Source: Bifidobacteriaceae bacterium (GTDB taxonomy: Bacteria; Actinomycetota; Actinomycetes; Actinomycetales; WQXJ01). From it: 7,265 nt of DNA. Within the stretch, counting starts at the first letter, position 1. Each line of letters opens with the position of its first letter. The stretch covers positions 1-7,265 of the forward strand of contig JAITLE010000219.1 in the NCBI GenBank assembly GCA_031278075.1, given 5' to 3'. The notes beneath the pieces are model-generated. The model did no database searches, was not told the DNA's origin, and saw nothing but the letters and a program-made list of their open reading frames with translations. Positions 1 to 5,228 of this stretch are shown piece after piece. Both the position numbers and the translations under genes were made by a program.

Positions 1-120
1 CACAGTCACACACCCCCGCCAAGCCAGACCCACACCACGCCACACCACGCCACACCAGCCCACACCAACGCCAGACTCCCCACCCAGGCCAACGCCCACA
101 AGACAACCCAAGCGCGGTCA
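1..120. repeat. C/A-rich tract with 10-bp tandem repeats
   Basis: Gene-free sequence downstream of prs. By hand count the plus strand here has about 63 C, 37 A, 17 G and only 3 T. Positions 31-50 are two perfect copies of CACACCACGC, and 51-60 and 61-70 are degraded copies (CACACCAGCC, CACACCAACG). No ORF with plausible coding signal was seen. The C-rich, G-poor plus strand resembles a Rho-utilisation (rut) site for a transcript entering from the left. That role is inference, because the neighbouring gene lies outside the window. Confidence 0.6.
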
Positions 121-145
121 AACGGACGGCATCGGACAGGACGAG

Positions 146-172
146 CCCCGGCCAGCACACACCGGCACGGGG
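146..172 (-). terminator. Hairpin just downstream of prs, candidate terminator
   Basis: Read on the minus strand, CCCCG-T-GCCGG pairs with CTGGC-CGGGG around a TGTGTG loop. This gives a ten-base-pair stem with one bulged T and one G-U pair. It begins ten bases after the prs stop codon. No U-tract follows, which is common for actinobacterial termination hairpins. It probably ends the glmU-prs transcript. Confidence 0.55.
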
Positions 173-181
173 AGACAGACC

Positions 182-1165
182 TCAGGCGTTGCCGTCGAAC
201 AACGACGTGACCGACCCGTCGTCGAAGACCTCGCGGATCGCGCGGGCGATCAGCGGCGCGATCGACAGGACGGTCAGCTTGCCGATCCGCTTGTCCTCGT
301 CGATGGGGAGAGTGTCCGTCACCACCACCTCCGAGATCGCCGAATCAGCCAGCCGATCCACCGCGGGCCCCGACAAGACCGCGTGCGTCGCCGCCACGAG
401 AACCTGGCTGGCGCCATTCTTCGCCAGCGCCTGAGCCGCCTCGATGATGGTGCCGGCAGTGTCGATCATGTCGTCCACGATCACGCAGGTGCGGCCGTCC
501 ACCTCGCCCACCAGCTCATGCACTCGGACCTTGTTGGCCACAGCCGGGTCGCGCCGCTTGTGGATGATCGCGAGCGGCGCCCCCAGCCAATCGGACCACT
601 GGTCCGCGAGCCGCACCCGGCCCGCGTCCGGCGAGACGACCGTCAGCCTGGAGCGGTCCACCCTGGTCCGCACATAGTTCGCCAGGATCGGCAGCGACCA
701 CAGGTGGTCCACCGGGCCGTTGAAGAAGCCCTGGATCTGGGCGGTGTGCAGATCGACCGACATCAACCGGGTCGCGCCCGCGGTCTCAAACAGGTCCGCC
801 ATCAGCCGCGCCGAGATCGGCTCCCGCCCCCGGTGCTTCTTGTCTTGGCGCGCGTAGCCGTAGAACGGCGCGATCGCCGTGATCGACCGCGCCGAGGCTC
901 GTTTCAGCGCGTCGCACATGATCAGGTGTTCCATGATCCATTTGTTGATCGGCGCAGTGTGCGATTGCAAGCAGAAGGCGAACGCCCCGCGCACCGATTC
1001 CGAGAAGCGCACATAGATTTCGCCGTTCGCGAAATCAAAGGCCGAGGTGGGGACCAACTCGCACTCGAGTTCGCCGGCCACCGCCTCCGCCAACTCGGGA
1101 TGAGCCCGCCCAGACACCAGGACCATCCGTTTCTCCGTGTCGTGACTGACGATTCCGCTGGCCAA
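182..1165 (-). CDS. prs: Ribose-phosphate pyrophosphokinase (PRPP synthetase)
   Basis: Cytosolic enzyme that transfers pyrophosphate from ATP to ribose 5-phosphate to make PRPP for purine, pyrimidine, His, Trp and NAD synthesis. The chosen product is 327 aa, normal for class I Prs. Visible motifs are DFANGEIYVRF (44-54), RQDKKHRGREP (106-116), the PRPP synthetase signature DLHTAQIQGFF (138-148) with metal-binding H140, VSPDAGR (177-183), the flexible-loop lysine in HKRRD (202-206), and the PRPP-binding loop VDDMIDTAGT (230-239). The start is a TTG at 1165-1163. The ORF could extend to 1243, but a strong Shine-Dalgarno (AAGGAGGG, plus positions 1174-1181) lies nine bases before the TTG, and the protein then begins LASGIVSHDTEKR as in actinobacterial orthologues. 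It sits 26 bases after the glmU stop, so the two are probably co-transcribed. No key residue is missing. Confidence 0.96.
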   Translation of the reverse strand: MASGIVSHDTEKRMVLVSGRAHPELAEAVAGELECELVPTSAFDFANGEIYVRFSESVRGAFAFCLQSHTAPINKWIMEHLIMCDALKRASARSITAIAPFYGYARQDKKHRGREPISARLMADLFETAGATRLMSVDLHTAQIQGFFNGPVDHLWSLPILANYVRTRVDRSRLTVVSPDAGRVRLADQWSDWLGAPLAIIHKRRDPAVANKVRVHELVGEVDGRTCVIVDDMIDTAGTIIEAAQALAKNGASQVLVAATHAVLSGPAVDRLADSAISEVVVTDTLPIDEDKRIGKLTVLSIAPLIARAIREVFDDGSVTSLFDGNA

Positions 1166-1191
1166 GGCCGTGACCCTCCTTCTTGCCGGGT

Positions 1192-2952
1192 TCAGTTTCC
1201 GTTTGCAGACCGCGCGCCGCCAGGCGCGTGGTCCCCGTCGCACGATTCCGTCCGCCCACCGAGGCCGCGCGCCCCCCGGACCGCTCCCCCCACGTCCGGG
1301 CCGGCTGGCCCGACTGCGGAGCCCGGCCGGCCGGATTGGCTCAGCGCCTCAGCGCTTGCGACCGCGGCCGGGCCAGCCCCTGGCGACCCTGTGGGCACAG
1401 GCGAACCGGGGGCTGGGACGGGAAGCACGGCATCGGGCGGGGGGGACGCGGCCGACGCGTGCCGCGCGGCCTCAGCGCTGGCTGAGCCGGCGCGCTTGCG
1501 CGACGTCCAACCCTCGATGACGCGCTGGGGACCCGCGGACAGCGCGAGCGCGCCAGGCGGGACGTGTCCGCGGACCACCGCGCCGGCCCCCGTGTACGCG
1601 CCGGCGCCAAGCGTCACCGGAGCGACGATCGTGCTGTTCGAGCCGATACGCGCGGCGGGCCCGATCTCAGAGCGGGACTTGGCGACGCCGTCGTAATTGG
1701 CGAAGATCGTGCCTGCGCCGACGTTGGTGGCCTCGCCGATGACAGCGTCGCCGACATATGACAGGTGCGGGACTTTGGCTCGGTCCGCCACATCGGCGGC
1801 TTTGAGCTCAGTGAACGACCCGGCCTTGGTCTCGACCCCGAGACGCGTGCCTGGGCGCAGGTGCGTGAACGGACCGACCTGGGCGCCCGGGCCGATCTCC
1901 GCGCCTGTCGCCACCGTCCGGTCGACCACTGCGCCGGGGCCGACCGTTGTGTCTACGAGGGTGGCGAACGGGCCGATCCGAGCGCCGGCCGCGACGGCGG
2001 TGCGGCCCTGGAGATGAGTGCCGGGCATGAGGGTCACATCGCTGGCGAGTTCGACACCGCGGTCGATCCATGTGGTGTCCGGATCGATCACTGTGACGCC
2101 GCAGAGCATCGCCTCGTGGACGATCCGCTGGTTGATCGCACGGGCGGCGCGCGCCAGCTGGGCGCGGTCGTTGACGCCTTCGATGACGGACGGGTCGGCG
2201 GCGGTCAACGCGCCGACTCGGGTGCCCGCGCGCCGGGCGGCCTCGATCACATCGGTCAGGTAAATCTGGCCCTGGGCGTTGTCGCGGCCCACGCCGGCCA
2301 GGCCTTGACGCAGCGTCGCGGCGTCGAAGACGTAAACGGAGGAGTTGACCTCGTTGACGAGACGCTCGGCCGAAGTCGCGTCGCGGTCCTCCACGATCCT
2401 GGCGACCTGGCCATCCGGGTCACGGATCACGCGGCCGTAGCCGCACGGATCAGCGAGGGCGGCGGTCAGAACCGTGATCGCGTTGCCCTGAGCGGCGTGG
2501 GCCTCAGCCAATGCGGCCAGAACCTCCGCCGTGATGCGGGGCGCGTCGCCCGGGATGACCATCACCTGGGCCAGGCCCTGGGTGGCGGCGGGCGCTGGGT
2601 GGCCCGGGGCTGCCGGATGCGGGACGGGTCCGCAGGGAGCATCTGGATGCACGGGGGGCGCCGCGCGGCGGTCGAGCGCCGCCAGCGCGCATTGGACGGC
2701 GCGGCCGGTACCTGGGACATCGTCTTGATCGACGATCAGCGCGTCGGGGTCCAACTCATGGGCGTGCGCCGCCACCAGGTCCCTCTCGTGCCGCACCACC
2801 ACCGCTATCAGCGCTGGATCAGCGCCGCGCGCCGCCGCGAACGCATGCCCCAGGAGTGTCAATCCAGCCACCTTGTGGAGCACCTTGGGTGTCGCCGACC
2901 GCATTCGGACGCCTTCTCCGGCGGCCAGGACGATCACGGCGGGCTGGGTCAT
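1192..2952 (-). CDS. glmU: Bifunctional GlmU: GlcN-1-P acetyltransferase / GlcNAc-1-P uridylyltransferase
   Basis: Makes UDP-GlcNAc for peptidoglycan: the C-terminal domain acetylates glucosamine-1-P and the N-terminal domain adds UMP from UTP. The protein is 586 aa, about 90 longer than the M. tuberculosis enzyme. The N-domain shows LAAGEGVRMRS (9-19) with PKVLH (22-26), Mg-binding GD (135-136) and GVN (259-261). The left-handed beta-helix spans about 285-470 with LRPG (365-368, R366), catalytic H396 in KVPHLSYVGDA, and FANYDG (417-422). Two unusual parts are a Pro/Ala/His-rich insertion at 94-126 inside the uridylyltransferase domain and a roughly 100-residue Pro/Ala/Gly-rich tail (487-586). 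The ATG at 2952 is chosen because the conserved N-terminus starts there and AGGAG (plus 2962-2966) sits nine bases upstream; an in-frame start at 3021 would add 23 non-conserved residues. It is first in an operon with prs. Confidence 0.95.
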   Translation of the reverse strand: MTQPAVIVLAAGEGVRMRSATPKVLHKVAGLTLLGHAFAAARGADPALIAVVVRHERDLVAAHAHELDPDALIVDQDDVPGTGRAVQCALAALDRRAAPPVHPDAPCGPVPHPAAPGHPAPAATQGLAQVMVIPGDAPRITAEVLAALAEAHAAQGNAITVLTAALADPCGYGRVIRDPDGQVARIVEDRDATSAERLVNEVNSSVYVFDAATLRQGLAGVGRDNAQGQIYLTDVIEAARRAGTRVGALTAADPSVIEGVNDRAQLARAARAINQRIVHEAMLCGVTVIDPDTTWIDRGVELASDVTLMPGTHLQGRTAVAAGARIGPFATLVDTTVGPGAVVDRTVATGAEIGPGAQVGPFTHLRPGTRLGVETKAGSFTELKAADVADRAKVPHLSYVGDAVIGEATNVGAGTIFANYDGVAKSRSEIGPAARIGSNSTIVAPVTLGAGAYTGAGAVVRGHVPPGALALSAGPQRVIEGWTSRKRAGSASAEAARHASAASPPPDAVLPVPAPGSPVPTGSPGAGPAAVASAEALSQSGRPGSAVGPAGPDVGGAVRGARGLGGRTESCDGDHAPGGARSANGN

Positions 2953-2999
2953 ACGGCGGCTCTCCTGCGTGTCCGGTTCGGGCGGGCGTGCACCCGTAC

Positions 3000-3005
3000 A
3001 GCTTA
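3000..3005 (-). promoter_or_regulatory. glmU: Possible -10 element for glmU-prs
   Basis: On the minus strand the hexamer TAAGCT fits the actinobacterial TANNNT -10 pattern and lies 47 bases upstream of the glmU ATG. The hexamer 17 bases further upstream (AACCGG) is a poor -35. Low-confidence assignment based on pattern only. Confidence 0.3.
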
Positions 3006-3060
3006 GCCGGGCTCGCCTCAAGCCGGTTCGGCGATGGGTTGTCCCGTCTAAAGGCTAAGC
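3001..3060. repeat. 8-bp inverted repeat between glmU and tRNA-Gln
   Basis: GCTTAGCC at 3001-3008 and GGCTAAGC at 3053-3060 are perfect inverted copies 44 bases apart, in the divergent intergenic region. The left arm overlaps the candidate glmU -10. It could be two half-sites for a regulator, or mirrored promoter-like sequence serving the two directions. Confidence 0.45.
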
Positions 3061-3134
3061 CGCACGCGGCATAGCATGGGCGACCCCGGTTCGGTGCGCC
3101 GTCGCCTGCGGATCTGGCACACTAGAGAACGCCT

Positions 3135-3209
3135 TCCGCCTTGGTGTAATTGGCAGCACAGGGGTTTTTGGTGCCCTTAGTTCAGGTTCGAGTCCTGGGG
3201 GCGGAGCCA
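3135..3209 (+). tRNA. tRNA-Gln(UUG)
   Basis: Folds into a full cloverleaf. The acceptor TCCGCCT (3135-3141) pairs with GGGCGGA (3199-3205) with a U-G at the base. The D-stem is GTGT/GCAC with loop AATTGGCA. The anticodon stem GGGGT/GCCCT has wobble pairs at both ends, and its loop TTTTGGT places anticodon TTG at 3168-3170, reading CAA and, by wobble, CAG. The variable loop is TAGT. The T-arm is TCAGG-TTCGAGT-CCTGG. Discriminator G3206 is followed by an encoded CCA (3207-3209). Its position divergent from glmU matches glnT in Mycobacterium, which supports the identity. Confidence 0.95.
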
Positions 3210-3216
3210 CAATCCA

Positions 3217-3240
3217 CCGCCAGCCAAGCTTGGCCGGCGG
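3217..3240 (+). terminator. Hairpin after tRNA-Gln, candidate terminator
   Basis: CCGCC-A-GCC pairs with GGC-C-GGCGG around an AAGCTT loop, giving eight base pairs and one A/C mismatch. It starts eight bases after the tRNA CCA end. No T-tract follows. Its position argues for tRNA transcript termination or 3' processing. Confidence 0.5.
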
Positions 3241-3396
3241 CCCGAACCACGCAGAACTGGCCGAGGCGGAGGAGCCGACCGGATAAGCGCCAACGACCAA
3301 GCCGAGCGCGGCGGCGGACGGGGCTGGGGCTGATGTGTCGGCATCGTGCAGCGGGTGTTTGGGCGTGAAAACCGGTCACTGGACGCGAAATGGGAG

Positions 3397-3402
3397 CAAA
3401 AT
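3397..3402 (+). promoter_or_regulatory. Candidate -10 (CAAAAT) for a leaderless TetR transcript
   Basis: CAAAAT is close to TANNNT and ends six bases before the GTG at 3409, the spacing that places transcription start on the first base of the start codon. The hexamer 17 bases upstream (GGTCAC) is not a good -35. The alternative is translation from GGGAG (3392-3396), 12 bases before the GTG, which is a long spacing. Confidence 0.4.
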
Positions 3403-3408
3403 GGAACC

Positions 3409-4068
3409 GTGGCACGCCTGAACCGACCTGTTCCCCGTCAACGGATGACGGGCCGTCAACGTCGCGAGCAGCTAGTGGCTGTGGCGCGCAGCGTCTTCGC
3501 GGAGAAAGGGTTCGAGCCGTCGAGCGTCGAGGAGATCGCGGCGCGCGCCGAGGTGTCGAAGCCGGTGGTTTACGAGCACTTCGGCGGCAAAGAGGGAATC
3601 TACGCCGTGGTGGTGGACCGCGAGGTGAAGGAGCTGTCGGAGCGGCTGTCGGCGGCGCTGAACGTGGAGGACCACCCGAAACGGATCGTGGAACGGACCG
3701 CGCTGGCGCTATTGGATTACATCGACGAAGCGGAGGACGGGTTCAGGATTCTTGTGCGCGACTCGCCCGTGGCGCAGGCGACCGGCCCCTTCAATTCCAT
3801 GCTCGGCGATGTGGCGCACAATGTGGAAGCCCTGCTCAGAACCGAATTCGACCTGCACGGGCTGGACCCTGAGACGGCGATGCTGTACGCGCAGATGCTG
3901 GTCGGGATGATCGCTTTCACCGGCCAATGGTGGCTGGAGGCGAAGGAGCCGGACAAGGCGACCGTCGCGGCGCACCTCACCAACCTCGCGTGGAACGGCC
4001 TGCGCGGCATGGAACGGACGCCCCGACTAAAGACCCTCGATGTCGAGAGACATGCGGGTAGCCTGTAG
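3409..4068 (+). CDS. TetR/AcrR-family transcriptional regulator
   Basis: One-component DNA-binding repressor, predicted 219 aa and cytosolic. The N-terminal HTH domain covers about 15-62, with QRREQLVAVARSVFAEKGFE followed by SVEEIAARAEVSKPVVYEHFGGKEGIY (39-65), whose VSKPVVYEHFGGKE core is typical of the family. The C-terminal ligand/dimerisation domain (about 75-205) contains GFRILVRDSPVA (111-122) and AFTGQWWLEAKEP (169-181), features I recall from the actinobacterial orthologue group that includes Rv1019. The GTG at 3409 is preferred over an in-frame GTG at 3346: conserved-looking sequence begins near it and a -10-like CAAAAT sits six bases upstream. It follows tRNA-Gln as in mycobacteria. 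The ligand is unknown; targets may include itself or the next genes. MarR begins three bases after its stop. Confidence 0.9.
   Translation: MARLNRPVPRQRMTGRQRREQLVAVARSVFAEKGFEPSSVEEIAARAEVSKPVVYEHFGGKEGIYAVVVDREVKELSERLSAALNVEDHPKRIVERTALALLDYIDEAEDGFRILVRDSPVAQATGPFNSMLGDVAHNVEALLRTEFDLHGLDPETAMLYAQMLVGMIAFTGQWWLEAKEPDKATVAAHLTNLAWNGLRGMERTPRLKTLDVERHAGSL
4040..4053. promoter_or_regulatory. Inverted repeat at the MarR promoter, possible operator
   Basis: ATGTC-GAGA-GACAT is a perfect dyad with five-base arms. It lies inside the last codons of the TetR gene and five bases upstream of the putative MarR -10. That position suits a site where the MarR or TetR product blocks transcription. The arms are short, so chance is a real alternative. 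Confidence 0.35.
4059..4064 (+). promoter_or_regulatory. Candidate -10 (TAGCCT) for a leaderless MarR transcript
   Basis: TAGCCT matches TANNNT and ends seven bases before the MarR GTG (4072). There is no Shine-Dalgarno in the intervening bases, so a leaderless mRNA starting at the GTG is the simplest reading. Read-through from the TetR gene is also possible, since only three bases separate the two genes. Confidence 0.5.
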
Positions 4069-4071
4069 CGC

Positions 4072-4590
4072 GTGTCCGATTCGCCCCGCGCACCGCAAGA
4101 CGCCACTGCCCAAGTTGTCGAGGCCTGGGGACGTCAACGTCCCGACCTGGACGCCTCTCCGCTGGAGGTGTTCTCGCGGGTCACACGCCTCGCGAAGTAC
4201 CTCGATCAGGTGCGCCACGCCACATTTGAGGGCCACGGCCTGCAGGGCTGGGAGTTCGACGTGCTCGCGGAGCTGCGACGGTCGGGTTCGCCGTATGAGT
4301 TGACACCAGGGCAGATGTCCGCGCAGGTGCTGATCAGTTCGGGCGCCATGACGAACCGGATCGACCGCCTGGAAGCCGCCGGCTTGGTGATCCGCCGCGA
4401 GGATCCGTCCGACGGCCGCGTCACCCTGGTCCGTTTGACCCCGCTCGGCCGGGATCGCGTCGACGGCGCCCTCGCCGATCTGGTGCGCCGCGAAGCCGAA
4501 CTCCTAGAACCCATCGCCGCCACGCGCCGCGCCGAGACCGCGGCTACCCTCGCAGCCCTGCTGGAACCGCTCGAGGCGGCCGCCGGCTGA
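4072..4590 (+). CDS. MarR-family transcriptional regulator
   Basis: Winged-helix regulator of 172 aa, cytosolic and probably dimeric. N-terminal dimerisation helices span about 30-55 (LEVFSRVTRLAKYLDQVRHA). The DNA-binding part follows: QGWEFDVLAELRRSG (58-72), a recognition helix around SSGAMTNRIDRLEAAGLV (89-106), and the wing DPSDGRVTLVRLTPLG (111-126), which carries the family's D-x-R-x-x-x-V-x-LT pattern. The C-terminal helix (135-170) completes the dimer interface. The GTG start lies three bases after the TetR stop, with a -10-like TAGCCT seven bases upstream. The stop TGA overlaps the next ATG (TGATG), implying translational coupling to the ABC-F gene. Inferred role: control of itself and the downstream genes, possibly in response to a small molecule. 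Confidence 0.93.
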   Translation: MSDSPRAPQDATAQVVEAWGRQRPDLDASPLEVFSRVTRLAKYLDQVRHATFEGHGLQGWEFDVLAELRRSGSPYELTPGQMSAQVLISSGAMTNRIDRLEAAGLVIRREDPSDGRVTLVRLTPLGRDRVDGALADLVRREAELLEPIAATRRAETAATLAALLEPLEAAAG

Positions 4591-5225
4591 TGGCGCACCT
4601 GCTCGGCGCGGAGGCGGTCTCGGTCGCCTTCGGCGGGGAAAGCGTGCTCGCGGGTGTCTCACTCGGGATGGCCGATGGCGACCGGATCGGCGTGGTGGGC
4701 GCGAACGGCGCCGGTAAATCAACGTTGCTGGCCGTGTTGGCGGGGCGACGCCAGCCGGATTCGGGGCGGGTGACACACCGATCGGGCGTGGCGGTGGGGT
4801 GGCTCGACCAGACGGATTCGCTGACTGGCGGGGCGACGGTGCGAGATGTGGCGCTCGGCGGGCGCCCGGACCACGCCTGGGCGGCGGAGCCGCGATCCCG
4901 AGACGCGGTGGGCGCGCTGCTCGGCGGCGTGCCGCTGGACGCGCCGGTGGGCGCCTTGTCCGGTGGGCAGCGGCGTCGGGTCGCGTTGGCGCAGGTGCTG
5001 CTGGGCCACTGGGACGTGCTGTTCCTCGACGAGCCGAATGAAACATTGGCGGAGAATCGTCGTTGGCACGAACCTACCCCTGAACTTCCCAGGAATCTAG
5101 CGGATGTCGGGGGTGCTCGGCCGGGGCGGTGCAAGGCTGCGGGACGCACCGGAACGTGCTCGATGCCGCCTCGGAGTCGTCGGAGGCATGCGCGTCGCGG
5201 CTCCGTGTCGAAGTTGGGCAGGTAG
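4590..5225 (+). pseudogene. Truncated ABC-F ATPase (first half of NBD1 only)
   Basis: Residues 1-149 are a good N-terminal ABC-F nucleotide-binding domain: MAHLLGAEA start, Walker A GANGAGKST (37-45), signature LSGGQ (123-127) and Walker B VLFLDEP (143-149). Normal sequence stops there. The expected TNHLD is replaced by NETLAENRR, and the D-loop, H-switch, interdomain linker and whole second ATPase domain are absent. The remaining 62 codons show no ABC-F similarity; the first 21 of them have mostly A/T third positions (13 of 21), unlike the host genes, and the tail is rich in Arg. A functional ABC-F needs two ATPase domains (usual length 500-650 aa), so this is called a pseudogene. The ATG overlaps the MarR stop, and the stop (5223-5225) falls three bases before the next gene's ATG. 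It could still be translated as a 211-residue protein. Confidence 0.8.
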
Positions 5226-5228
5226 GTC
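5037..5228. other. Junction segment between the two ABC-F copies
   Basis: This stretch separates the broken first copy from the intact second one. Bases 5041-5100 are about 52% G+C by hand count, against roughly 70% around them, and end in TAG in one frame. Bases 5101-5228 return to high GC, but no recognisable gene fragment, transposase or terminal inverted repeat was found. A small palindrome TTCCCAGGAA lies at 5086-5095. AGG at 5220-5222, six bases before the ATG at 5229, is the likely ribosome binding site for the next gene. Confidence 0.5.

Larger units (their letters stand above)
2973..3094. repeat. Three copies of CCGGTTCGG upstream of glmU and tRNA-Gln
   Basis: The nonamer CCGGTTCGG occurs at 2973-2981, 3023-3031 and 3086-3094, spaced 50 and 63 bases apart, across the divergent intergenic region. 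Each copy is itself a short dyad (CCG-GTT-CGG). I noticed no other copy in the window. Function unknown; possible protein-binding sites or chance in GC-rich DNA. Confidence 0.5.

Noticed and set aside
31..70. CRISPR-like repeats at the left edge
   Set aside because: The units are 10-bp head-to-tail copies without unique spacers, so this is a simple tandem repeat.
383..1696. A 437-codon plus-strand open frame across prs and the end of glmU
   Set aside because: It lies antisense to two well-supported genes, its product is an Arg/Pro-rich composition typical of high-GC shadow frames, and it has no recognisable domain.
1765..3006. A 413-codon plus-strand open frame opposite glmU
   Set aside because: Shadow of glmU; translation shows no known motif, and the minus strand is clearly coding with catalytic residues.
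3365..3379. GTGA-N7-TCAC dyad upstream of the TetR gene as an operator
   Set aside because: Arms of only four bases; such dyads are frequent by chance. Position near the promoter is suggestive but not enough to annotate.
3346..3408. Upstream GTG start for the TetR gene
   Set aside because: The added 21 residues (MQRVFGRENRSLDAK and onward) do not resemble the family, and no ribosome binding site precedes 3346.
5037..5100. Insertion-sequence remnant with terminal inverted repeats
   Set aside because: No inverted terminal repeats, target-site duplication or transposase motif could be found; only the base composition is odd.
5163..5189. Possible attenuator before the intact ABC-F (ATGCC/GGCAT versus GCCTC/GAGGC alternative hairpins)
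   Set aside because: Five-base stems in GC-rich DNA, with no T-tract and no clear leader peptide; too weak to call.
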